From Roseibium aggregatum (GTDB taxonomy: Bacteria; Pseudomonadota; Alphaproteobacteria; Rhizobiales; Stappiaceae): a DNA stretch of 64,000 nt. The stretch covers positions 1,054,001 through 1,118,000 of the forward strand of contig NZ_JAEKJZ010000001.1 of the NCBI RefSeq assembly GCF_017309185.1, written 5' to 3'. The translations under genes and the position numbers were made by a program. Below are positions 24,764 to 35,652 of this stretch, in pieces. The notes beneath the pieces were generated by a model. It searched no databases. It was not told the origin of the DNA and was given only the letters and a program-made list of their open reading frames with translations. The number at the start of each line of letters is the position of its first letter. Within the stretch, counting starts at the first letter, position 1.

Positions 24764-24773
24764 GCGCATACAT
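24758..24773. promoter_or_regulatory. Operator 2 of the divergent sugar-acid promoters
   Basis: ATGTATGCGCATACAT is a perfect 16-bp palindrome with central CG, differing from operator 1 by one base. Centres of the two sites are 99 bp apart, allowing looped or cooperative repression. Confidence 0.78.
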
Positions 24774-24849
24774 GATGCGCTTGGGCGGGAGGTTCGCGCC
24801 CGGAGGATGTAACTATTCGGCCGAGCGACTCGGCCATTGGGAGGACATA

Positions 24850-25899
24850 ATGAAACTGACACGCAGGACTATTCTTGCAGCAGCAAGTCTTGCTGCATTT
24901 ATTGCGCAGCCTATGATGTCTGCAGCCCAGGAATTGCCGCGTAACGTGCGCCTCGTTATTGGCTCGACATCAACGGGTGGCGACACCTACCAGAACTCGG
25001 CAATCGTGGCCGAAGCCTTGGCTGATCATCTCGGTATCAACATCAAGGTGGATGCTGTAGGGGCTTCTGAGGCATTCAAGGCGCTGAAGCGGGACAGCCG
25101 CGGAACGACACTCATGATTTTCCACGACCAGTCGTATCTTGGTCATCTCTATGGCCGTCGTGGCTATGAGGATCCTTTTGCCAATTATGCGATAGGGCCG
25201 ACAGTTGCCATCAATCCGGGGAACGCTTATCTGGTTCCGGCGAATTCTCCCCATGAGTCGATGGAAGACATTCTCAAGGCAGCCGAGGCCGGAGAGCGTG
25301 TTCGTGTGGCAATCCAGCCAGGCGGCGTATCGGAGATCGGTTTCTCGGCCATGAAAAACGCCGCGCGTGTACGCGCACCGGGCTCGGAAGAAAACATTGT
25401 CGCGGTCAACACCGGATCCCAGTCCGACAAGAACCAGGCCATGTGGGACAACCTTGCCGATGTCATCAACGGTTCTATCCAGGCCAATGAGCAATTCACC
25501 CAGCTGGGAGACGGCGATGCCAAGGGTATGAAGTTTGTCTGGATTACAGCGCGGGACGCGACGCTTCAGCAGGCGCCGGCCGAGGGCATGGGCAACACGA
25601 CCCGCGATCAGCTCCTGAAGTTCGCATCTCCGGCAACCAGCGTAACGCTTGACGGGGAACAGGATTTCACCTTCGACAAGGAGTTTTTCTTCCTGTTCAA
25701 TCCGGACATGGATCCGGCCATCATCGATCAGATCGATACCGCTCTGGCCGAGATCTTTGAGAAGGGCGACATCCAGAAGCGCCAGAAAGGCTCTTTCTTC
25801 ATTCCCAACTTCCTTCCATCAAAGGAAGCCAAGGCACATCTTGAAGCCAAACGCGACACCTATCGCAATGTGATTGCCGAAATCTCCGGCAGCAAGTGA
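24850..25899 (+). CDS. TTT-family periplasmic binding protein (TctC-like)
   Basis: GGGAGGA four bases upstream fixes ATG 24850, giving 349 residues. A signal peptide (MKLTRRTILAAASLAAFIAQ, cut near MSAAQE) leads into a tripartite tricarboxylate transporter solute-binding protein: VRLVIGSTSTGGDTYQNS near the mature N-terminus and a C-terminal FLPSKEAKAHLEAKRD. It is the first gene of a complete TTT operon with the small and large membrane subunits. Divergence from a pentonate-type catabolic operon under shared operators suggests the ligand is the aldonate consumed there. Confidence 0.85.
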   Translation: MKLTRRTILAAASLAAFIAQPMMSAAQELPRNVRLVIGSTSTGGDTYQNSAIVAEALADHLGINIKVDAVGASEAFKALKRDSRGTTLMIFHDQSYLGHLYGRRGYEDPFANYAIGPTVAINPGNAYLVPANSPHESMEDILKAAEAGERVRVAIQPGGVSEIGFSAMKNAARVRAPGSEENIVAVNTGSQSDKNQAMWDNLADVINGSIQANEQFTQLGDGDAKGMKFVWITARDATLQQAPAEGMGNTTRDQLLKFASPATSVTLDGEQDFTFDKEFFFLFNPDMDPAIIDQIDTALAEIFEKGDIQKRQKGSFFIPNFLPSKEAKAHLEAKRDTYRNVIAEISGSK

Positions 25900-25957
25900 G
25901 TACCTGCGGCCCGGTATCCCAGCCGGGCCGTTTTGCCATACGCCAGGGGAGGGGTAT

Positions 25958-26377
25958 TTGGGCACGTTCACAAGGGTGACGATCGATTTCGATACGTCAC
26001 ATCTGCTGTTTCCAACAATTGTCTCAGGTGTCCTTGCTCTGCTCGGGCTTGCAATCCTGATCCGGGACCGCCGCAGGATAGCCGGTAGCGCCGCCTACTG
26101 GCGAGGCGTTCTCGCTCGCATGGACAAGATGCGCTTCCTCGGTACGTTGGGTCTGACCCTTGTCTATTTTTCGCTGATGGTTCCGATCGGAGATTTCTGG
26201 CCGAACACGGGGCTGGGCTTTCTAATCTGCTCGGTGCCCTTTGTTTTCGCCACCGGCAGTCTGCTTTCCCATGACCGTGACCTGAAAAGCCTGTTGCCGA
26301 TCGCGGCCATTTCGCTGACCGGACCGACCTTTGTCTGGTGGCTCTTCACCTATCCGTTGTTCCTGACGCTTCCCTAG
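25958..26377 (+). CDS. TTT small membrane subunit (TctB-like)
   Basis: TTG 25958 is chosen as the start because AGGGGAGGGG lies just upstream. The frame is open further 5', but that region is the tail of the preceding gene and its spacer. The 139-residue product has about four membrane helices with the short charged loop RDRRRIAGS, as in TctB proteins. It sits between TctC- and TctA-like genes, 8 bases before the latter's start. Confidence 0.75.
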   Translation: MGTFTRVTIDFDTSHLLFPTIVSGVLALLGLAILIRDRRRIAGSAAYWRGVLARMDKMRFLGTLGLTLVYFSLMVPIGDFWPNTGLGFLICSVPFVFATGSLLSHDRDLKSLLPIAAISLTGPTFVWWLFTYPLFLTLP

Positions 26378-26385
26378 GTTTCCAG

Positions 26386-27876
26386 ATGTTTGAGCTTGTT
26401 ACGCCCCTGTTCCTGTCGCTCATTGTCGGTGGAACCCTGGTCGGCATTATCTTTGGCGCGATTCCAGGGATGACGGCGACCATGGCGGTCGCCATCTGTC
26501 TGCCGATTACCTACTCTCTGGGACTGGAAAATGGCCTGGCGCTCCTTCTGGGGCTTTACGTCGGTGGTATCTCCGGTGGCCTGGTGCCGGCCATTCTCCT
26601 TGGTATTCCCGGCACCCCCAGTTCGATCACGACCACCTTCGACGGCTATCCCATGTCAAAGAAGGGGGAAGGCGAAAAGGCACTGCGGATCGGTATTTGC
26701 GCGTCCCTCGTCGGCGGCCTGATCAGCCTGTTGATCCTCTTTCTCTTCGCCCCGACCCTGGCGGACTTCGCCATCAAGTTCTCCTATGTCGAGAAGTTCC
26801 TGATCATCTTTTTCGCCCTGACCGTCATGGCAGCTCTTTCCTCGGATATGCTGATCGGCATTTTTTCCGGCATCCTGGGCATTTTCGTTTCCCTGATCGG
26901 CACCTATGACATCTCCAAGGGTGGTAACGGGGAGCTGCGTTTGGTCCCTGAGGGAACGGAGTATTGGCTTGAAGGAGGCTTCTCGCTATTGCCGGTGCTG
27001 ATCGGGCTGTTTGGTTTGGCCGCGATCCTGGAACAAGCGGAAATCGGCATGCCGAAAGGCCATGGCATCAAGGATATCAAGGTCGGTAAGAAATCGACGT
27101 TCTCAATTGGAATCTTCAAGGGCCAGCTGATCAATCTGCTACGCTCATCCGGCATCGGCACCTTTGTCGGCATCCTGCCCGGTGTCGGCGGGTCGGCCGC
27201 CTCCATTCTGGCCTATTCGAACGCCAAGACCTTTTCGCGTAATCCGGAGCGTTTCGGCGAGGGCGAACCGGCAGGGATCATGGCCTCGGAAGCTGGCAAC
27301 AACGGTCTGACAGGCGGCGCGCTGGTACCGCTATTGTCGCTCGGGATCCCGGGCGATTCAACGACAGCGCTCCTGATCGGTGCTTTCACGCTGCAGGGAA
27401 TTCAGGTCGGGCCGCTGTTCATCGGCAACAATCCGGACACATGGAACGCCATGATCTTCGCGATGCTGGTCGCGAACCTGGCGATGTTCGCGATGATGTA
27501 TGTGGCGATCCGCTATTTCGCCCTGGTGGTGACGATCCCGAAACACATCCTCTTCCCTGTCATTTTGATGATGTGCGTGATCGGGGCCTATACAATCAAT
27601 TACGGCATCATGTTCGACGTCTGGACCTTGCTGATCTTCGGCCTTTTCGGCTGGCTGGCAACCAAGCTAAGGCTCGAGGTGGCCCCCTTCATCATCGGCT
27701 TCATTCTGGGGCCGTCAGCGGAGGTCTATTTCGTCAAGAGTCTGGAATCCTTCGGCGATGTGACCATCTTCTTCACCAAGAGCTGGATCGCAGTGGTGCT
27801 GTGGGTTCTAATTGCCGCTTCGATCGCAGGTTCGATCATCCTGTCGAAGAAGCACGGCGAGGCTACGGACACATGA
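26386..27876 (+). CDS. TTT large membrane subunit (TctA-like)
   Basis: The 496-residue integral membrane protein has the TctA signatures FGAIPGMTATMAVAI near residue 24 and its repeat GILPGVGGSAASILAYSNAKTF near 260, with the conserved ILLGIPGTPSS and LLSLGIPGDSTTALL segments. About 11-12 helices are expected. It forms the proton- or sodium-driven channel of the tripartite uptake system. The first ATG in good context is 26386. An in-frame extension upstream overlaps the TctB gene and is unlikely. Confidence 0.88.
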   Translation: MFELVTPLFLSLIVGGTLVGIIFGAIPGMTATMAVAICLPITYSLGLENGLALLLGLYVGGISGGLVPAILLGIPGTPSSITTTFDGYPMSKKGEGEKALRIGICASLVGGLISLLILFLFAPTLADFAIKFSYVEKFLIIFFALTVMAALSSDMLIGIFSGILGIFVSLIGTYDISKGGNGELRLVPEGTEYWLEGGFSLLPVLIGLFGLAAILEQAEIGMPKGHGIKDIKVGKKSTFSIGIFKGQLINLLRSSGIGTFVGILPGVGGSAASILAYSNAKTFSRNPERFGEGEPAGIMASEAGNNGLTGGALVPLLSLGIPGDSTTALLIGAFTLQGIQVGPLFIGNNPDTWNAMIFAMLVANLAMFAMMYVAIRYFALVVTIPKHILFPVILMMCVIGAYTINYGIMFDVWTLLIFGLFGWLATKLRLEVAPFIIGFILGPSAEVYFVKSLESFGDVTIFFTKSWIAVVLWVLIAASIAGSIILSKKHGEATDT

Positions 27877-27920
27877 CATGACCCTTGCACTCCTGCAGAG
27901 GGCAATGGAATATTCCGCCA

Positions 27921-28967
27921 ATGACAAAGATCGAAACGACTGCCGAAATGACTTCGGGGCCCCGCAAGAAGGTGTCCCGAGGGGTGACAATGGCAACGGT
28001 CGGCCGAATGGCCGGCGTCTCGCAGGTGACCGTGTCTCGCGCCCTTTCAGACCCTTCCAAGGTCTCGCAGGAAACGCTGAAGAAGATCCGGGATGCGATC
28101 GATGCGACCGGATTTGTGCCAAATGCCATTGCCGGCGCTCTGGCGTCCCAGAAAAGCATGCTGGTCTCGGTTCTGGTGCCGTCGATCACCAACATCACCT
28201 ACACCTCGATGATCAGCCCGTTCAACGCGGTGATGCGTGAAAACGGCTACGAGGTACTTCTGTCGGAGACCGGGTTCGACCTTGAGGACGAGGAAAAGCT
28301 GATCGCCGCTCACCTGTCCCGGCGCCCTGATGCAATGCTGCTGACCGGCATACGACACACGGGCGCGGCCAGGCGGGCCCTGCTGGGAGCATCCATTCCG
28401 ATTGTCGAAGTATGGGATGTGACCGAGACACCGATCGATCAATGTGTCGGCTTCTCCCATTCCGAAGCCGGCAGGGCGGTTGCCGATTTCGTCATCGACT
28501 CAGGTTATGAGCGTGCCGGTAGCGTGTCTGCGGGCGATGAACGCGCCCTGAGGCGCAAAACCGCCTTTGCCGAGCGGTTCGCCAGGCGCTCCGGCACTGA
28601 TGTGGCCGAGGTCAACTTCGAGGCCCAGGCCAGCCTTGCAAACGGGCGCGCTGGCTTGGCCGAACTGATTGATCAGCAGGGGTTCAAAAATGGCGTCATC
28701 TTTTGCAGCTCCGACATCCTGGCGCTCGGCATCATGGTCGAAGCCCGCGCCCGCGGCTTGAGCGTTCCGGAAGATGTTGCGGTGATCGGATTTGGCGATC
28801 AGGATTTTGCCGCGCACACCGATCCCGCGATCACCACGGTGCGTGTGGATCGCGAGGCGCTTGGCCGGGAGGCGGCCAAGGCCATGCTGAAGCGCTTCTC
28901 GGGACAGACGCCCCTGCAACCGTTCACTGACATCGGCTTTGAAATCGTCCGACGCAAATCCTGCTGA
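27921..28967 (+). CDS. LacI-family transcriptional regulator
   Basis: The 348-residue regulator has the LacI helix-turn-helix and hinge near the N-terminus (MATVGRMAGVSQVTVSRALS, then NAIAGALASQKS), followed by a periplasmic-binding-like effector domain (VSVLVPSITNITYTSM, VIFCSSDILALG, VAVIGFGDQDFAAHTDP). An N-terminal extension of about 25 residues precedes the DNA-binding domain. It lies 44 bases after the transporter genes and is the natural candidate for binding the palindromes at 24659 and 24758. The inducer is probably a pathway intermediate. Confidence 0.88.
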   Translation: MTKIETTAEMTSGPRKKVSRGVTMATVGRMAGVSQVTVSRALSDPSKVSQETLKKIRDAIDATGFVPNAIAGALASQKSMLVSVLVPSITNITYTSMISPFNAVMRENGYEVLLSETGFDLEDEEKLIAAHLSRRPDAMLLTGIRHTGAARRALLGASIPIVEVWDVTETPIDQCVGFSHSEAGRAVADFVIDSGYERAGSVSAGDERALRRKTAFAERFARRSGTDVAEVNFEAQASLANGRAGLAELIDQQGFKNGVIFCSSDILALGIMVEARARGLSVPEDVAVIGFGDQDFAAHTDPAITTVRVDREALGREAAKAMLKRFSGQTPLQPFTDIGFEIVRRKSC

Positions 28968-29026
28968 TTTATGCGGGTATTGCCGTCTGAACTGAGGCTG
29001 TCGATCGGTCGAGGCATGGCGGAAAA

Positions 29027-29056
29027 CGGAAGCCGGGTGAAAAAAGACCCGTTCCG
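29027..29056 (+). terminator. Hairpin after the LacI-type gene
   Basis: CGGAA-GC-CGGGT pairs with ACCCG-TTCCG around an A-rich loop, 60 bases after the regulator stop. No T-run follows, so confidence is modest. Confidence 0.4.
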
Positions 29057-29159
29057 GAAAACACGCCGAAACGTTCACCCGTTTGACAACTGTCAATTTG
29101 GCGTTGATCTCGGTCGATCGAAAACAGCTTTGTAGCCAATGCTATGCAAGAGAAGAAAA

Positions 29160-29236
29160 TGGTCGGAGTGAGAGGATTCGAACCTCCGACCCCCTCGTCC
29201 CGAACGAGGTGCGCTACCAGGCTGCGCTACACTCCG
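29160..29236 (-). tRNA. tRNA-Pro (anticodon CGG)
   Basis: The minus strand folds as a full cloverleaf: acceptor CGGAGTG/CACTCCG, an anticodon stem CCTCG/CGAGG around loop TTCGGGA (anticodon CGG), T-arm with GGTTCGAATCC, discriminator A and encoded CCA. It is 77 bases long. Confidence 0.95.
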
Positions 29237-29572
29237 ACAGAATTTGGATTTAAGAGTAAACCCAACGGGAACAGCGGGGCAAGGCCGCGCTGCGTGGAGG
29301 CTCATTTAGCAAAGCTGACCCCGTCCCGCAAGGGGCTTCCGGCGGCAATCGGAAAATTTTTGAAAGCCTCAATGTTCTGAGCAAGATAGCGGCCGGCCCG
29401 GTGGTTTCGCGCGCGGAGGAGACGCCTGGGCACAGGGAGGCAAAGTGGGGCAGGCCGTTTTTTTAAGAGCGTGATAACCGCCTGGGGAAAACCCGCCTGT
29501 GCGATGAATTCTTCGCGCCTGCCAAGGCTTGCGTTTCGTCACGGGCATCGCTATACAGCTCTCCCACGGCCT
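29237..29572. other. Spacer between two divergent tRNA genes
   Basis: 336 bases carry no credible gene. This should include the promoters of tRNA-Pro (leftward) and tRNA-Gln (rightward). No integrase, direct repeat of a tRNA 3' end or other island mark is seen. Confidence 0.5.
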
Positions 29573-29647
29573 TGGGGTGTAGCCAAGCGGTAAGGCAGCG
29601 GTTTTTGGTACCGCCATGCGAAGGTTCGAATCCTTCCACCCCAGCCA
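29573..29647 (+). tRNA. tRNA-Gln (anticodon TTG)
   Basis: A 75-base cloverleaf with acceptor TGGGGTG/CACCCCA, anticodon stem GCGGT/ACCGC around loop TTTTGGT (anticodon UUG), T-arm GGTTCGAATCC, discriminator G and encoded CCA. Confidence 0.95.
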
Positions 29648-29795
29648 GTTTTTCTCAAGATCCAAAGACGATGTTTCGCGCGCTGCGAATGGGCAGAGCG
29701 GTGTGCGATTGCGGCTGATACAGAAAGCCGTTGCCTGTACCGTCGTTTTTCGCCTATGAGATCCCTCGAAATGCCAGTGGCTGGGGGGCCTGTTC

Positions 29796-30296
29796 TTGAA
29801 AAAATTTCTTTTGACCGTAGCGGTGCTTGCCGCTAGCGCGGGTCTTTCCGCATGTGCCAGCGTAACGCGCGGGACAACCGAAACCGTCAAGATCTACGCG
29901 TCGCCCGAAGGCGCTCAGATCGCAACCAATATCGGTCTGACCTGCACCACGTCACCATGTTCGCTGGAAGTGTTGCGAAAGACCGAGTTTTCGGTGATCG
30001 TTTCAAAGGAAGGCTACAACACGCAGACGGTGCGTGTGACGACGGCGGTCGCGCCGGGTGGTGTGGCCGGAATCGCGGGAAATGTCCTGGTCGGTGGCGT
30101 GATCGGCGTGGGCATCGATGCGGCATCGGGCGCAACGCTCGATCACAAGCCGAATCCCGTTCTGGTGGAGCTCGTTCCGCTGAACCCGAAAGACCCGGAC
30201 ACACCGAAAGGCGATCTTTCGGAGGTTCGCGACGAGATCGCAGCCAAGCGGCGCGCGCAGGAAGAGGCCGCGATGCGGAGCAGGGGCGGCGTCTGA
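29796..30296 (+). CDS. Lipoprotein with PEGA-like domain
   Basis: The 166-residue protein starts at TTG (KKFLLTVAVLAASAG) and has the lipobox LSAC, so it should be lipidated at Cys 20. A PEGA-like beta domain follows (YASPEGAQIATNIG, then FSVIVSKEGYNTQTV), with a Cys pair (TCTTSPC) likely disulphide-bonded, a Gly-rich hydrophobic stretch (GGVAGIAGNVLVGGVIGVGIDAA at about 89-111) and a charged C-terminal helix. It resembles outer-membrane-associated small lipoproteins. The function is unknown. It stands alone, just after tRNA-Gln. Confidence 0.78.
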   Translation: MKKFLLTVAVLAASAGLSACASVTRGTTETVKIYASPEGAQIATNIGLTCTTSPCSLEVLRKTEFSVIVSKEGYNTQTVRVTTAVAPGGVAGIAGNVLVGGVIGVGIDAASGATLDHKPNPVLVELVPLNPKDPDTPKGDLSEVRDEIAAKRRAQEEAAMRSRGGV

Positions 30297-30348
30297 GCGT
30301 TCTTTCCGGCAACCTTTCCCGCGTCTTCGACATCGTACCGAAAGGAAA

Positions 30349-30372
30349 ATGCCCGGCGCGGGAGCCGGGCAT
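30349..30372 (+). terminator. Hairpin after the lipoprotein gene
   Basis: ATGCCCGGC and GCCGGGCAT form a perfect 9-bp stem with a 6-base loop, 52 bases after the stop codon. No T-run follows. Confidence 0.5.
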
Positions 30373-30397
30373 CCAGACTGCTGATAAACCTCATGCC

Positions 30398-30592
30398 GTC
30401 ATTCCGGCCAGCTTGGCGTGAAGCGGCATCGCGTGAGCCGGAATCCAGCAATCAGCGCGAGCGGTCACGAGCACCAATTCTTGTATCTATCTGTTAAATT
30501 TACAGTATTGAGCGCCTTCGGCGCGGCATATGTCTGGGTTCCGGATCTGCGTTCGGCTGACGCCTTACTTGTCCGGAATGACAATCCGAGGG
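30398..30592. repeat. REP-doublet-like repeat with nested inverted ends
   Basis: Outer ends GTCATTCCGG (30398-30407) and CCGGAATGAC (30583-30592) are a perfect 10-bp inverted repeat. Inner ends CCGGAATCCAG (30438-30448) and CTGGGTTCCGG (30534-30544) pair with one mismatch, and a GCGCC-TTC-GGCGC hairpin sits between them (30512-30524). Each half can also fold alone. This is the layout of paired REP palindromes mobilised by RAYT-type transposases. Copy number cannot be judged from one window. Confidence 0.6.
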
Positions 30593-31093
30593 GGGCAACA
30601 ATCTGGACACCTGGCTTGGAAGGCGGGCATCGAGTTTGGTCGATGGGGCGCGCAGGTGGAGGCAAAACGCTTCTGAGCTTGTTTCTTTTTGGTGTTTGCG
30701 GGAGTCCTGGAAAAGAACGGCAGAACCGGTAGGGCAACCGGTTCCACCGGAAAAGCTGGAAAACAGCCTGCCGCCTGTGCGCGAGCACCGGGCAAGGCCG
30801 ATATTGCCTGAGCCCGGTTCTCCAGAAGGGTTCCCGCACGAGCCACGCACCGGGCCGCCAAGGCGGTGACGGAGCCGGATTTGAAAAGCCCGATCATGGG
30901 GGTAGGCGGGCTGCGGAATGCGAGGCCGAAAAAACTTTAAAACCGGCAAGCGGCGCAATGCATTTCAGCGCCCTTTCTGAAGGTCGTTTGACCGTCTCCC
31001 CGTCCTCTGGCATGCGAAACGCTGACATCTGCCATGCGTTTTTCCACCGGCTTCTTACCTGTTTTGGCCTGTCCTGGAGGCTTATGTTCCTGA

Positions 31094-32683
<1,590 letters not shown>

Positions 32684-32788
32684 GCCGGGCCCCGGCGAGG
32701 CATCCCGGACGCAGCGCCGGCGGCTCCCCGGGAGACCGCTGTTTTGACCGTCTAAGAGGCGTCTCGGCCCATGACGCTTTGCGTGATG

Positions 32789-34270
32789 TTACGCCGAGAT
32801 CGCCTGCGAGGCTTCTCGGACGCTTTGCGTCGCGGCATTGATTTGCGAGGTCGTGGCGGAGATCGACTGGATATTGGTCGTGATCTGCTCCACGCCCTGA
32901 GACGCGTACTGCATGTTCGAGGAAATTTCCTGGGTGACGGCGGTTTGTTCCTCCACTGCGGAGGATATTCCGGTCGCAATGTCCGCGATGTCGTTGATCA
33001 CCTTCATGATGGTTTGAATGGCCTCAACGGCGCTTTCCGTGGTCGACTGGACCGAGCCGACCTGAGAGGAGATTTCCTCCGTCGCCTTGCTGGTCTGCGA
33101 CGCGAGGCTCTTGACCTCGGATGCAACCACCGCAAAGCCCTTGCCGGCCTCGCCGGCGCGTGCGGCCTCGATGGTCGCGTTCAGCGCCAGAAGATTGGTC
33201 TGGTTTGCGATGCCGTCGATCAGTTCGATCACCGAGCCGATCGTCTTGGCGTCTTCCGAAAGGCCGGACATGATCTGGCTGGACCGTTCCGCCTCGCCGA
33301 TGGCGTTCCGCGAGACTTCCATGGCCGTTTGCACCTGCCGGCTGATCTCCTGAATGGAGGCGGACAGTTCCTCCGCGGCAGCCGCGACGGTCTGAACGCT
33401 GGAAGATGTCTTTTCGGACGCGCTTGCGGACTCCGCCGCCCGATCCGTCGTCGAGGCGACCGAGCTTGCGATCTCGGACAGGTCCGCGTCGATCTTCTTC
33501 TGGATATCCGCCTTGCGGTGACGTTCCTGAACCTGTTGCGTGACGTCGGTTGCGAATTTCACGACCTTGAACGGCCGGCCTGCCGCGTCGAAGATCGGGT
33601 TGTAGGAGGCCTGGATCCAGATCTCCCGGCCGCCTTTCGCAACGCGCTTGAACTCCCCCGTCTTGAATTCGCCGGCCGCCAGGTCCTTCCAGAATTGCTG
33701 ATATTCGGCACCTTCCGAGAAGTTACTGTCGACGAACATCCTGTGGTGTTTGCCCTTGATTTCGTCGAGACCGTAACCCATCGCGCCGAGGAAGTTCTCG
33801 TTCGCATCCAGTATCGTGCCGTCCAGTTCGAAATGGATCACTGCCTGCGCCCGGTTGATCGCCTTGATCTGGCCTTCCATGTCCGCCACTTCAAATTTCC
33901 GCGCGGTGATATCGGAGGCGATCTTGACGACCTTGATGACCTTGCCCGACGCATTCAACACCGGATTGTAGGAGGCCTGGATCCAGATTTCCTTGCCTCC
34001 CTTGCCGAAGCGCTGGAACTCGGCCGCATTGAATGCGCCGTTCGCGAGGTCGCGCCAGAAGGTCTTGTATTCAGCGCTTTGAGCGTAGTCGGATCCGACG
34101 AACATGCTGTGGTGCCGCCCCCGGATTTCCTCAAGCGAATAGCCGAGCGCATCCAGGAAGTTCTGGTTTGCTGTCAGGATCGTTCCGTCCGGAGTGAATT
34201 CGATCATGGCCTGGGACCGGCTGAAGGCCTCTACGATCGCTTTCCAGGAGGATCCGGTTAAAAACTGCAT
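32789..34270 (-). CDS. Soluble methyl-accepting chemotaxis protein with two PAS domains
   Basis: ATG 34270 is preferred, with GGAG seven bases upstream, giving 493 residues. Two PAS domains (about 5-118 and 127-240) are close copies: both end with [10 protein letters not shown] followed by a VIKVVK/PFKVVK strand. The rest is a cytoplasmic signalling domain with the hairpin tip [31 protein letters not shown], which contacts CheA and CheW. There is no membrane segment, so this is a cytosolic transducer, perhaps sensing redox or a small ligand through the PAS domains. No che genes are adjacent. Confidence 0.9.
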   Translation of the reverse strand: MQFLTGSSWKAIVEAFSRSQAMIEFTPDGTILTANQNFLDALGYSLEEIRGRHHSMFVGSDYAQSAEYKTFWRDLANGAFNAAEFQRFGKGGKEIWIQASYNPVLNASGKVIKVVKIASDITARKFEVADMEGQIKAINRAQAVIHFELDGTILDANENFLGAMGYGLDEIKGKHHRMFVDSNFSEGAEYQQFWKDLAAGEFKTGEFKRVAKGGREIWIQASYNPIFDAAGRPFKVVKFATDVTQQVQERHRKADIQKKIDADLSEIASSVASTTDRAAESASASEKTSSSVQTVAAAAEELSASIQEISRQVQTAMEVSRNAIGEAERSSQIMSGLSEDAKTIGSVIELIDGIANQTNLLALNATIEAARAGEAGKGFAVVASEVKSLASQTSKATEEISSQVGSVQSTTESAVEAIQTIMKVINDIADIATGISSAVEEQTAVTQEISSNMQYASQGVEQITTNIQSISATTSQINAATQSVREASQAISA

Positions 34271-34715
34271 TGACTGTCTCCAGCTCAAAAAACACGAGTT
34301 GAAGCTTAAGTTAAGTCGAAAAAGTAAATAAAATTCTATCTAAGTTGAGTTTCACCTGCGTCAGAGCAAGCAAAAAATATTAAAAAAAATTTAGGTAAAC
34401 GAATAGGGGGTCAATAATACTAAAAGTTTAGCGAAATAAATAATTGCTTATTTTGCATTGCAAAAATAAATCTTTGGTTGAGTTTTATCCGGAAAAGTGC
34501 GGATAGGTTGATTCGGGAAATTACTTACGAATTCTTCTGGGGGAGTGGAGGTGGAAGCAGGCGGCGACGAGGGGCGGCCGCAGCCGCCGGTCATGAGCCT
34601 CTGACGCGCCGGAGCGCCCCGCACCTCGTCCTGAGCAGAGGCCGGCAGACAAGCCGTTGTCCGGCCCGTCCGGCACGCGCGTCAGGCAAGACGGGCCGTC
34701 CCCGGGCGGGGCCGT
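34271..34715. other. 445-bp intergenic region
   Basis: An A/T-rich stretch (about 34290-34500) presumably holds the promoter of the chemotaxis gene. The right half is G+C-rich and follows the arcC stop. No gene is evident. Confidence 0.5.
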
Positions 34716-35648
34716 TCAACTGTCGTAGACTGCCTCTCCGGCGTCCGCGGAAATGGTGGTTCCCTTTTCCCCCGCAAGGGCGGCAGGCACGTCGGCAAGA
34801 GTGCAGATCACCGCCTTCTTGCCGGTGGCGCGGACGAAGTCCTGGGCGGCTTCCACCTTGGGGCCCATGGAGCCCGCGGGAAAGTCGAACTGGTCCATGG
34901 CGTCCGGACCTGCCAGGCGGATCGCTTTCTGGCCGGGCTTGCCCCAGTCGAGATAGACCGCGTCGGCATCGGTGGCGACGACGAAGGCATCCGCCTCGAT
35001 GTCCTTGGCAAGAAGCGCCGAGCATCGGTCCTTGTCGATGACGCATTCGACCCCCGTCAGCTTGCTGTCCGCGCCGTACATGGTTGGAATGCCGCCGCCG
35101 CCGGCGGCGATCACCACCACGCCCTTGTCCAGCATCCACTTGATCGGGCGAAGCTGGAAGATGCGTTTCGGCTGGGGCGAGGGGACAACCCGGCGCCACT
35201 TGTCGCCGTCGGCCTTGATCGACCAGCCTTTTTCAGCGGCGTTCTTTTCCGCCTCTTCTTTTGAGTAGACCGGGCCAATGAATTTGGTCGGGTCCTGAAA
35301 GGCCGGGTCGTCGGGGTCGACCTCGACCATGGTCAGGATGGTCGCAAGCGGCTTTTCGAACGGCAGAAGGTTGCCCAGCTCCTGTTCGATCATGTAGCCG
35401 ATCATGCCTTCGGTCTCGGCTCCCAGAACGTCGAGCGGATATTCTTCCACCTCCTCGTAAGCCGCTTCCTGCAACGCCAGAAGGCCGACCTGGGGACCGT
35501 TGCCGTGGGTGACCACGATCTCGTGTTCCGCCGCGATCGGAGCGAGGGCCTTGGCGGCGATGCGGGCGTTGGCCCTCTGGTTTTCGGCGGTCATCTCTTC
35601 TCCCCGGCGGAGAAGAGCGTTGCCACCGAGCGCGACAACGACTCTCAT
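34716..35648 (-). CDS. arcC: Carbamate kinase
   Basis: The 310-residue kinase begins [17 protein letters not shown], with THGNGPQVG and [11 protein letters not shown], the hallmark glycine-rich segments of the carbamate kinase branch of the amino acid kinase fold. It transfers phosphate from carbamoyl phosphate to ADP, the ATP-yielding step of the arginine deiminase pathway. The start lies four bases after the arcB stop, and the GGAG ribosome site is inside the arcB end, so the two are coupled. It is the last gene of the operon. Confidence 0.92.
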   Translation of the reverse strand: MRVVVALGGNALLRRGEEMTAENQRANARIAAKALAPIAAEHEIVVTHGNGPQVGLLALQEAAYEEVEEYPLDVLGAETEGMIGYMIEQELGNLLPFEKPLATILTMVEVDPDDPAFQDPTKFIGPVYSKEEAEKNAAEKGWSIKADGDKWRRVVPSPQPKRIFQLRPIKWMLDKGVVVIAAGGGGIPTMYGADSKLTGVECVIDKDRCSALLAKDIEADAFVVATDADAVYLDWGKPGQKAIRLAGPDAMDQFDFPAGSMGPKVEAAQDFVRATGKKAVICTLADVPAALAGEKGTTISADAGEAVYDS

Positions 35649-35652
35649 GGCA

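Noticed and set aside
29160..29647. tRNA genes as integration site of a genomic island
   Set aside because: No integrase, no repeated tRNA 3' end and no change in composition around the tRNA pair.
32771..34261. A 496-codon plus-strand frame opposite the chemotaxis gene
   Set aside because: Asp/Arg/Leu/Gly-rich shadow of a gene with clear PAS and signalling motifs.
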